From contig NZ_PHRG01000003.1 in the NCBI RefSeq assembly GCF_002803605.1, positions 372,001 through 436,000 on the forward strand: a stretch of DNA of 64,000 bases, given 5' to 3'. The DNA is from Acinetobacter pseudolwoffii. Its GTDB lineage: Bacteria; Pseudomonadota; Gammaproteobacteria; Pseudomonadales; Moraxellaceae. The translations under genes were made by a program, and so were the position numbers. This document shows, in pieces, positions 57,946 to 64,000 of this stretch. The notes below the pieces were generated by a model. That model searched no databases. It was not told the origin of the DNA and saw only the letters and a list, made by a program, of their open reading frames with translations. Position 1 is the first letter of the stretch; every line of letters starts with the position of its first letter.

Positions 57946-59007
57946 TTATTTTGTTTTAATATCATTCCAGCGGTTTAAACGTTTAAATGTGCCCAGGTCA
58001 TTAAAACGTACGCCCACTTCTTTCATCACTTTATGCGCCGTTTTCGAGGTCATTTGGCGAATATAAAAAGGCTCTTTAACGACAAAGTGATGAATCGCAT
58101 GCGTGGCCCCAAAATTGCAGCAAAACAACTGAAATGGCATCATCCACCAAGGCGTCAGTACTTGCGTTTGCTTGATGACATCTCTTGGATCAATATCGCC
58201 ATAATAATGCATATTCGAGCTGACAAATTGCAGGCTAAATGAACGGATAAAATTGGGAATCAGCCAGATGACTGCAATAAAATTAATGATTGGCATTGCT
58301 TCGATTACGACTTGCGACCAGCGCATCTCATAGCCAAATAAAGGCACGATTGCATTTGAAACATGGAACACGACAAATAAATAGAACAAGCCATAATAAA
58401 GAATGCTTAATGGCACAAAGCCCAATAGCTGGGAAATCATGGCAATTTTACGTTCTTTTTCAGGCTGTTTTTCCAGAAAAAGATGGATCATTTTAAACAT
58501 CTGGAAAGGACGCAGATAAACCGACATCAATTGATCACTGATGATCAAAATCCGGCGAATTCCCCAGGGCATACCATTGCTGATTCCACGTTCTTCCAGA
58601 TCATGTTCAGTTCCAGAATATTTATGATGATGCAGGTGTAAACGACGACGTGCCCACGGACTAATGGTATTTGGACGTGCCAACCACACCAAAGCCAGCA
58701 TCAAGTGATGTGCCCAGGGCGTTTTTTTGAAATACATATAATGAATTAAGTCATGCTCTAATTCATGTGTTAATGAAGCAAAAATTGCAATTAAAGGAAT
58801 CGTCAGCCATACAGAAAGATAGCCATAGGCATAGGCCAATGCGCATAAAACCATACCGATCCAGGCAAAACCGAGAATACTGGCACCAATAAAATTTTGA
58901 TGTTTCAATATTGGATAACGGTTACGTAAATCTTCACCTGCCTGTGTCACCACAGTTCTAACTTTGGAGATACGCTGCTGGTCTGTCATCTCTGAAGATG
59001 TAGACAT
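57946..59007 (-). CDS. Membrane fatty acid desaturase family protein
   Basis: A 353-residue inner-membrane di-iron protein. The three histidine boxes are plain: HELEHD, HLHHHK and HAIHHF, with hydrophobic segments before and between them. Such enzymes insert double bonds in lipid acyl chains or hydroxylate related substrates, taking electrons from a ferredoxin/reductase system. A motif just upstream (59029-59044) is shared with the ferredoxin reductase gene at the left end of the window. Regiospecificity cannot be read. Confidence 0.86.
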   Translation of the reverse strand: MSTSSEMTDQQRISKVRTVVTQAGEDLRNRYPILKHQNFIGASILGFAWIGMVLCALAYAYGYLSVWLTIPLIAIFASLTHELEHDLIHYMYFKKTPWAHHLMLALVWLARPNTISPWARRRLHLHHHKYSGTEHDLEERGISNGMPWGIRRILIISDQLMSVYLRPFQMFKMIHLFLEKQPEKERKIAMISQLLGFVPLSILYYGLFYLFVVFHVSNAIVPLFGYEMRWSQVVIEAMPIINFIAVIWLIPNFIRSFSLQFVSSNMHYYGDIDPRDVIKQTQVLTPWWMMPFQLFCCNFGATHAIHHFVVKEPFYIRQMTSKTAHKVMKEVGVRFNDLGTFKRLNRWNDIKTK

Positions 59008-59027
59008 ATAGAGAACCTTTAATTTCT

Positions 59028-59083
59028 GGACAGTTGCACATTAAAGGAAATTAAAAAAAAGAGAAGTGATCTTTTGACTGTCC
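59028..59083. promoter_or_regulatory. Candidate operator region of the desaturase gene
   Basis: GGACAGT at 59028-59034 and ACTGTCC at 59077-59083 form a widely spaced inverted repeat, and a GGACAAT follows at 59105. Within it GACAGTTGCACATTAA (59029-59044) matches 15 of 16 bases of the site upstream of the ferredoxin reductase. Confidence 0.5.
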
Positions 59084-59331
59084 GAGCGAGTATGTTCAAG
59101 TTTTGGACAATTTTGGCACTTTTTCTAAGATGAATAAAAATACAGGGAGGTCATGCGTAATTTTTTATGAGATTCAGTCTCTAAAAAATCTGTTTTTTAA
59201 CAGCAATTTATCTCTATATTAATTAAACTTGGTTTGCCTTGAAATAATAAATATTTCATTATTAAAAGCTTATCAAACTACCTGATCCTGATTAATCGAA
59301 TTAACGAGCTTTGTTTTCTTTACACAGGATA

Positions 59332-59415
59332 TTGCATGTATTTGGCACATTTTTATCTGCAACTTTGCTGACGCCAGCATTAGCGTTGACTTTGCAAAGC
59401 AATTTTTTCAAGTGA
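59332..59415 (+). pseudogene. Possible remnant of a secreted-protein gene
   Basis: A 27-codon frame from a TTG, with AGGA close before it, reads HVFGTFLSATLLTPALALT after the start: a hydrophobic stretch ending in an Ala-x-Ala-like cleavage site, then stops quickly. It could be the decayed front of an exported protein gene or simply chance. No continuation is found in other frames. Confidence 0.25.
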
Positions 59416-59453
59416 AATTACCAGCAAAAAAAGTTCTGAAGTTCTAGAAAAGT

Positions 59454-59477
59454 AAAAAGCCCCTTATGGAGCTTTTA
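59454..59477 (-). terminator. Intrinsic terminator after the SDR gene
   Basis: On the minus strand AAAGCTCC-ATAA-GGGGCTTTTT, a short stem with one mismatch and a T tract, just past the SDR stop codon. Confidence 0.6.
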
Positions 59478-59488
59478 GATTTTAAACC

Positions 59489-60232
59489 TTAGCCTAATTT
59501 ATTCACCAATTTCAGCGGCAATATTTTCATCGCCAGACCCAATGGCAGCCATGGCCATTTTGGCACATAAGCCTTTACTGGCGCTTTTTCAATTTCAGCA
59601 GCAAGTAAACGCGATCCGGTTTTTTCATCCACTTCAAATGGCAGTTTCTTGGCGCCTTCATTAAGTTCGGTACGAATATAGCCCGGGAAAATTGTGGTGA
59701 CTTTGATTGGCGTATCAATCAGTTCGGCACGAATCCCTTCGGCCAGATGTGCAACACCTGCTTTACTTGCACCATAAGCGGTTAAATGTTTAGGCATACC
59801 GCGCATGGCACTCATTGAAGAAATCATGACCAGATGGCCTGAATTTTGCGCCCGGAAAATCTCTACTGCTGCTTCACATTGCGCCAAGGCCGAAATAAAA
59901 TTGGTTTCAACTGTGGCCTTATTAATGGCAAAGTTTCCCTTGCCAATACGACGGCCTTCACCAACTCCGGCATTGACAATCACCCGGTCAATCGTGCCAA
60001 AATCTTGTTTAAAAGCACGAAATACGTCAAAGACCTGATCATAATTAGTGACATCTAAAGTTTTAGCAATTACTTGAATGCCGTATTGACTCTCCAACTC
60101 TTGTTTAAGTATTTCCAAACGATCCAGGCGACGCGCGCAGATGGCCAGGTTATAGCCTTTCTGAGCAAATTCGCGTGCCATACCTGCACCAATTCCTGAA
60201 CTTGCACCAGTAATTAAAATTGTTTTTGCCAT
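59489..60232 (-). CDS. Short-chain dehydrogenase/reductase
   Basis: A 247-residue NAD(P)-dependent oxidoreductase with the Rossmann motif ITGASSGIGAGMA at the front, NAGVGEG, the catalytic serine in MISSMSAM and Y-x3-K in YGASKAG. It is the last gene of a four-gene unit with a phosphatase-like, a kinase-like and an acyl-CoA dehydrogenase gene. In that setting it could reduce or oxidise a hydroxyacyl substrate. Substrate is unproven. Confidence 0.85.
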   Translation of the reverse strand: MAKTILITGASSGIGAGMAREFAQKGYNLAICARRLDRLEILKQELESQYGIQVIAKTLDVTNYDQVFDVFRAFKQDFGTIDRVIVNAGVGEGRRIGKGNFAINKATVETNFISALAQCEAAVEIFRAQNSGHLVMISSMSAMRGMPKHLTAYGASKAGVAHLAEGIRAELIDTPIKVTTIFPGYIRTELNEGAKKLPFEVDEKTGSRLLAAEIEKAPVKAYVPKWPWLPLGLAMKILPLKLVNKLG

Positions 60233-60285
60233 GTGTTTTACCTTATTCCTTTATTTTTCTAAGCGATCAGATTTGCGGTACAGAT

Positions 60286-60984
60286 TTAAATCCAGGTCAA
60301 TAAATCCGGACGTTGCGCTTTAATATAATGATGTTCATTTAGGCTTAATAGCTGGGGTTGGTTGCCTACCAGACGTAGCGTGGTCATGCTGGTATTGGTA
60401 ATTGCCCAGTTTAGAGCAAAGGTTTTATTCGGAGACAAACCGAGAATTTTGCCCGCAGCAACCGAAATGACTCCGCCCGACGTAAACACTACAGCATAGC
60501 GCGGTTTCTTTTCAGCCAGATCATCACACAAATGCTGCAATGCCGTTTCCACCCGCTGTTTGAAATCCGGCCAGGATTCTTCATATTCATGGTGATAGTC
60601 ACCGCCAGTCCAGCGCTCAATTGCACCTTCAAAAATTTTACTTAAATAGGCGCGTGGATTGGTATGCTGCGATACATCTTCTTTCAACAGTTCAGGTTGA
60701 TTAAAGCGTGGCTCATATTGAGCAAAGACTTGTTGATGATTAAATTCGTTCCAGGCTGAATCTGTAACTGGCTCACTTTCAGGAAAACATTCAGCCAAGG
60801 CCAATTGCGCCGTTTGTTGATGACGCTGCATGGAGCCTGCCACCACATAAGGTGCTTCTTTTAAAATTTCATCAAAATAGCGACCCAATAATTTGGCTTG
60901 TAATTCACCATTTGGCGAAAGTTTGTCATAGCTTTCTGCACCGAAAGACGCCTGTCCATGGCGGATTAAATAAATCGTCGTCAT
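60286..60984 (-). CDS. Histidine phosphatase (phosphoglycerate mutase-like) family protein
   Basis: A 232-residue protein with the catalytic R-H-G motif in YLIRHGQASFG at residues 5-15 and the second histidine region VVFTSGGVISVAAG (without the classical GGG-H-G). Its ATG overlaps the stop of the kinase-like gene by four bases (ATGA), showing tight coupling. In context it may dephosphorylate a pathway intermediate or repair a dead-end product. Confidence 0.82.
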   Translation of the reverse strand: MTTIYLIRHGQASFGAESYDKLSPNGELQAKLLGRYFDEILKEAPYVVAGSMQRHQQTAQLALAECFPESEPVTDSAWNEFNHQQVFAQYEPRFNQPELLKEDVSQHTNPRAYLSKIFEGAIERWTGGDYHHEYEESWPDFKQRVETALQHLCDDLAEKKPRYAVVFTSGGVISVAAGKILGLSPNKTFALNWAITNTSMTTLRLVGNQPQLLSLNEHHYIKAQRPDLLTWI

Positions 60985-62102
60985 TTCGGCATGAACTCCT
61001 TAAATTTGGTCATATATTTCTGTGCAATATCATTGGCCTCAATTTTCTGGCGGCCAATCAGTTTTAAGGCACGAATATGCAAGGCATGAATCACAATCCA
61101 GAAATCCTTAAATGCTGGATTATTGGTCTGTTTATGATAATAGCGATAATAAATTTGCTGCGCGATCACCGCTAAACGGAAAATTCCAAAGACTTCATAG
61201 AAGGTCCAGTTTTCAGGGGTTAATCCGGTTTTTTCCAGATAATAATCCACCACTTCTTTACGGCTAAACATGCCTTTTAAGTTGGTGGGTTGACGACGTG
61301 TGGCTTTAAAAATTGCATTATCCGTATCTTCAACCCAGTAAGCCAAAGCTGAACCCAGATCCATCAATGGATCACCGAGTGTCGCCATTTCCCAATCCAG
61401 AACGCCAATGACTTGAGTCGGATCGTTTGGATCTAAAATGACATTATCAAAACGCCAGTCATTGTGAATCAGACAGGTTTTAGCATCCGCCGGGGTATTG
61501 TCTTTAAGCCACTGACGGACATATCTGAAAGATGGCACATTCAAGGTCTTGGCTTTGGCATAACGTGCATCCCAACCATCTACCTGACGATGACAATAGC
61601 CCTCGCCTTTGCCTAATTTCTCCAGTTCAGTACCCACATAAGGCACCTGATGCAACTCAATCAGCTTATCAATGACGTTAATACACAGTTCACGTACCTG
61701 AGCTTCATTAAAATTCAGTTCTCTGGGTAAATTGGCGCGTGGAATAATGCCTTCAATGCGTTTCATCACATAGAAGTCGCAGCCAATCACGGATTCATCC
61801 TGACAAAGTGCCACCATCTCTGGTAATACCGGATAAAACTCGGAAAGTGCGTGCTGAACCTTAAATTCACGGGCCATGTCGTGGGCAGATTTGGCTTTGG
61901 TACCTTTGGGTGGACGACGCAGAATTAGATCGGCATTGGTATATTTCAGACGATAAGTCCAGTTCGATGCGCCACCCGAATATTGAGTAACTTCGACCGG
62001 ACCTTCAAGTTGAACTCCCTGCCCAATCAGCCAGTTTCCTACAGCCTGAACATCCAGTTCCTCACCTGCACGAACCGATCCACCGACATCAATAACTGCC
62101 AT
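60981..62102 (-). CDS. Phosphotransferase of the APH/ACAD10-11 kinase-domain family
   Basis: A 373-residue protein of the aminoglycoside-phosphotransferase fold. The Brenner motif H-N-D-W-R-F-D-N (residue about 220) and the D-W-E metal-binding motif in GVLDWEMATLGDP are present. The N-terminal lobe has QYSGGASNWTYRLKY and ILRRPPKG. Homologues are fused to acyl-CoA dehydrogenase in ACAD10/ACAD11, and a related kinase, LvaA, phosphorylates 4-hydroxyacyl-CoA in Pseudomonas. The neighbouring acyl-CoA dehydrogenase gene supports a similar job, rather than antibiotic resistance. Confidence 0.83.
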   Translation of the reverse strand: MAVIDVGGSVRAGEELDVQAVGNWLIGQGVQLEGPVEVTQYSGGASNWTYRLKYTNADLILRRPPKGTKAKSAHDMAREFKVQHALSEFYPVLPEMVALCQDESVIGCDFYVMKRIEGIIPRANLPRELNFNEAQVRELCINVIDKLIELHQVPYVGTELEKLGKGEGYCHRQVDGWDARYAKAKTLNVPSFRYVRQWLKDNTPADAKTCLIHNDWRFDNVILDPNDPTQVIGVLDWEMATLGDPLMDLGSALAYWVEDTDNAIFKATRRQPTNLKGMFSRKEVVDYYLEKTGLTPENWTFYEVFGIFRLAVIAQQIYYRYYHKQTNNPAFKDFWIVIHALHIRALKLIGRQKIEANDIAQKYMTKFKEFMPK

Positions 62103-62157
62103 AATTTTTCCTTCAATTCTTTTTCAAATGTCTTCAAACTTTATATCGTGTTTAAGC

Positions 62158-63399
62158 TTATTTTTTATGGCGTGTACTGTAACCACGTTTAGCCAGTTCC
62201 AGTTTTGCGATCATACCTTTATGCACTTCATCTGGTCCATCCGCCAAACGTAGGGCACGTGCCTGAGCAAAGAATCCGGTGAGTGGCGTATCACGGGAGA
62301 CACCAGCACCACCGTGAATTTGTATGGCCATGTCCACTACTTTTTCTAATACACTTGGCGCAACCACTTTAATGGCCGAGATTTCAGTCAAAGCCGCCAT
62401 ATTCCCTAAAGTATCCATTTTATAGGCTGCATACAAGGTTAAAAGACGTGCCTGATCAATCGCGACCCGTGCTTCAGCAACACGTTCCAGATTACCACCC
62501 AGTTTTAAAATTTCTTTACCAAAGGCAGTCCGGCTCATACCGCGGTCAATCATCAGCTCCAAAGATTTTTCCGCAGCGCCGATACAACGCATACAGTGGT
62601 GAATACGGCCTGGCCCGAGACGACCTTGAGCAATTTCAAAGCCTTGACCGGCACCACCAATAAAACTGGCAACTGGAACGCGGACATTTTCAAAACTGAC
62701 TTCACCATGACCATGCGGTGCATCATAGTCGCCAAATACCGGTAACATTCTTTCGATTTTCACACCCGCCGTATCGACAGGAACCAGAACCATGGAATGC
62801 TGATGATGACGGTCTTTGCTTTCATCTGGCGTATGTGCCATAAAAATAATGACTTTGGCATTGGGATCGCCCAGACCTGATGACCACCATTTACGGCCAT
62901 TCAGAACAATTTCATCGCCTTCGATGACCGCCGTTGCTTGCATATTGGTCGCGTCACTAGAAGCCACCGCCGGTTCAGTCATACAAAATACAGAACGGAT
63001 TTTGCCTTCAAGTAATGGCAAAAGCCATTGCTGTTTCTGTTCTTCAGAGCCATAACGCCAGAGGACTTCCATATTGCCGCTGTCTGGCGCATTACAGTTA
63101 AATACGGTCGGTGCAATCAGGCTACGGCCCGAAAGCTCGGCAATATGAGCATATTCATTGACTGATAAACCTTGGCCCAGTTCAGGACATGGCAGAAACA
63201 TATTCCACAGCCCTGCTGCTTTGGCTTTGGCTTTTAAAGTTTCCAGTTCAGTCGGCCATTGCCATTTGGTCCAGTCACTGCCTTGATTTAACTCATGCAC
63301 TTGCTGCCAAAAATCGGCTTCAACAGCTTCGATTTCATCTTTAATAAATTTTTTAGTTCGTTCAACATAGTCTTGCGCGCGTGCGGATAACTCAAACAT
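62158..63399 (-). CDS. Acyl-CoA dehydrogenase (ACAD10/11- or LvaC-like)
   Basis: A 413-residue FAD enzyme. It has FCMTEPAVASSDATNMQATA in the substrate/FAD loop region, LNGRKWWSSGLGDPNAKVIIFM, RIHHCMRCIGAAEKSLELM, and AIQIHGGAGVSRDTPL near the C-terminus. The length and WWSSG variant fit the ACAD10/11-related group rather than classical short-chain enzymes. It is the first gene of the operon with the kinase-like, phosphatase-like and SDR genes, divergent from a LysR gene. Confidence 0.87.
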   Translation of the reverse strand: MFELSARAQDYVERTKKFIKDEIEAVEADFWQQVHELNQGSDWTKWQWPTELETLKAKAKAAGLWNMFLPCPELGQGLSVNEYAHIAELSGRSLIAPTVFNCNAPDSGNMEVLWRYGSEEQKQQWLLPLLEGKIRSVFCMTEPAVASSDATNMQATAVIEGDEIVLNGRKWWSSGLGDPNAKVIIFMAHTPDESKDRHHQHSMVLVPVDTAGVKIERMLPVFGDYDAPHGHGEVSFENVRVPVASFIGGAGQGFEIAQGRLGPGRIHHCMRCIGAAEKSLELMIDRGMSRTAFGKEILKLGGNLERVAEARVAIDQARLLTLYAAYKMDTLGNMAALTEISAIKVVAPSVLEKVVDMAIQIHGGAGVSRDTPLTGFFAQARALRLADGPDEVHKGMIAKLELAKRGYSTRHKK

Positions 63400-63518
63400 G
63401 GCTATTTCCCTCTGGATATTTTGTATTCTGCTTTACAAGACCTTAACTTAAAAACTATTATGAATAAAATGATTTTAATCCATAGTTCATCATGCATAGC
63501 ATTCATAATAAAACACTG

Positions 63519-64000
63519 ATGGATATGAGTGTTTTCCATCGTATAGATATCAATTTATATCCACTTTTTGTCGCTATTTTTGAACAGAACAGTATTTCTA
63601 AAGCAGCACAGCGATTATGTATCACCCAATCTGCTGCTAGTCACGCTTTGCAGCGGCTCAGAAATCAGTTGCAGGATGATCTGTTCGTACGTTTTGGTGC
63701 AAAAATGCAACCCACGCCGTTTGCTGAACAGATTTATCCTGCCATTAAAAATGCCCTGATGACGATTCAAAGTATTTCTATTCAGCATCAACAATTTCAA
63801 CCAAATATGGTGCAAAGTTTAAAAATTGCCGTACATGATGAAATTGAACCAATGATTTTTCCAAAGTTGGTGGCACATTTTCAGAAAATGAATCTGGATA
63901 TTCAGTTTAGTAGCATCAAGCTGGATCGTAAAAATATCAGTGCTGACCTGGCGGCGCAGCAGGTCGATTTTGTCATGGATCTTGAGCAAAAACTGGGAGA
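63519..64000 (+). CDS. LysR-family regulator, N-terminal part (runs off the right edge)
   Basis: About 160 codons are visible. The N-terminal helix-turn-helix reads LYPLFVAIFEQNSISKAAQRL, then CITQSAASHALQRLRNQLQDDLFVR, followed by the start of the effector domain. The start is uncertain among ATGs at 63492, 63519 and 63525, none with a clear ribosome-binding site. It is divergent from the acyl-CoA dehydrogenase operon, which it probably regulates. The effector-binding end is outside the window. Confidence 0.82.
   Translation, partial: MDMSVFHRIDINLYPLFVAIFEQNSISKAAQRLCITQSAASHALQRLRNQLQDDLFVRFGAKMQPTPFAEQIYPAIKNALMTIQSISIQHQQFQPNMVQSLKIAVHDEIEPMIFPKLVAHFQKMNLDIQFSSIKLDRKNISADLAAQQVDFVMDLEQKLG

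Larger units (their letters stand above)
59008..59488. other. Intergenic region upstream of the desaturase gene
   Basis: About 480 AT-rich bases. It holds the GGACAGT/ACTGTCC repeats near the desaturase start, a small signal-peptide-like fragment at 59332-59415 and a terminator at the right edge. No RNA gene was seen. Confidence 0.5.

Noticed and set aside
60981..62102. Aminoglycoside resistance from the APH-fold protein
   Set aside because: The sequence and the acyl-CoA dehydrogenase neighbour fit the ACAD10/11-LvaA metabolic kinases, not resistance enzymes.

Overview
The window looks like chromosomal DNA of an Acinetobacter, most likely a non-baumannii environmental species. The reasons are the moderate AT richness, the close likeness of the cat/ben proteins to those I remember from Acinetobacter baylyi ADP1, a DcaP-type porin, PilU, and other Acinetobacter-like genes. 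The species call is inference; no rRNA, tRNA, CRISPR array, prophage or plasmid gene was seen.

Layout. 1-2.2 kb: the 5' part of a ferredoxin-reductase gene leaving the window, then a small membrane-protein gene split by a complete IS5-family (IS427-like) insertion sequence. 2.2-5.7 kb: an AlkK-type acyl-CoA ligase and a divergent MocR-type regulator. 5.8-21 kb: one continuous aromatic-acid block with benzoate porin and permease (benP, benK), regulator catM, and catB-catC-catA-benABCDE-catIJFD. Together these encode uptake of benzoate, conversion to catechol, ortho cleavage and the beta-ketoadipate pathway down to succinyl-CoA and acetyl-CoA. CatM-type sites (ATAC-N7-GTAT) lie between catM and catB and upstream of benK. 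21-30 kb: DMT exporter, GNAT, metallopeptidase, and an acyl-CoA block (CoA-transferase, thiolase, acyl-CoA dehydrogenase) with a divergent TetR. 30-33 kb: copper resistance (copZ, cueR, copA with three metal-binding domains). 33-37 kb: a sulfur-themed group (cysK, a BigR/SqrR-like two-cysteine ArsR regulator, a SulP transporter). 37-49 kb: housekeeping and transport genes, including sstT, an MscS channel, an ABC exporter with a MaoC hydratase, AraC, gcvH, an MFS transporter and pilU. 49-50.5 kb: a DAHP synthase preceded by an elaborate leader. 50.6-59 kb: a glycine-zipper protein, frmA-type dehydrogenase, a PLD-family lipoprotein, a DNA-glycosylase-like protein, an SGNH hydrolase, a Fur-box-preceded enterochelin esterase and a fatty acid desaturase. 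59.5-64 kb: an SDR / histidine phosphatase / APH-like kinase / acyl-CoA dehydrogenase operon with a divergent LysR gene cut by the window edge.

The most striking observation is the leader of the DAHP synthase gene. A good promoter is followed by an 18-codon leader peptide ending in a Tyr-Phe-Tyr-Phe-Trp-Gln-Phe run, a chain of mutually exclusive stems and an intrinsic terminator. After the terminator comes a second leader peptide with its own Shine-Dalgarno and nine aromatic residues among its first 17. This looks like a two-stage aromatic-amino-acid attenuator.

Two further regulatory observations come from comparing distant parts of the window. A 16-bp near-palindrome (TTCGGTYTAAGACCGT) lies upstream of both the acyl-CoA ligase and the acyl-CoA dehydrogenase/TetR pair. 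A different 16-bp motif (GACAGTTGYACATTAA) lies just upstream of both the ferredoxin reductase and the fatty acid desaturase.
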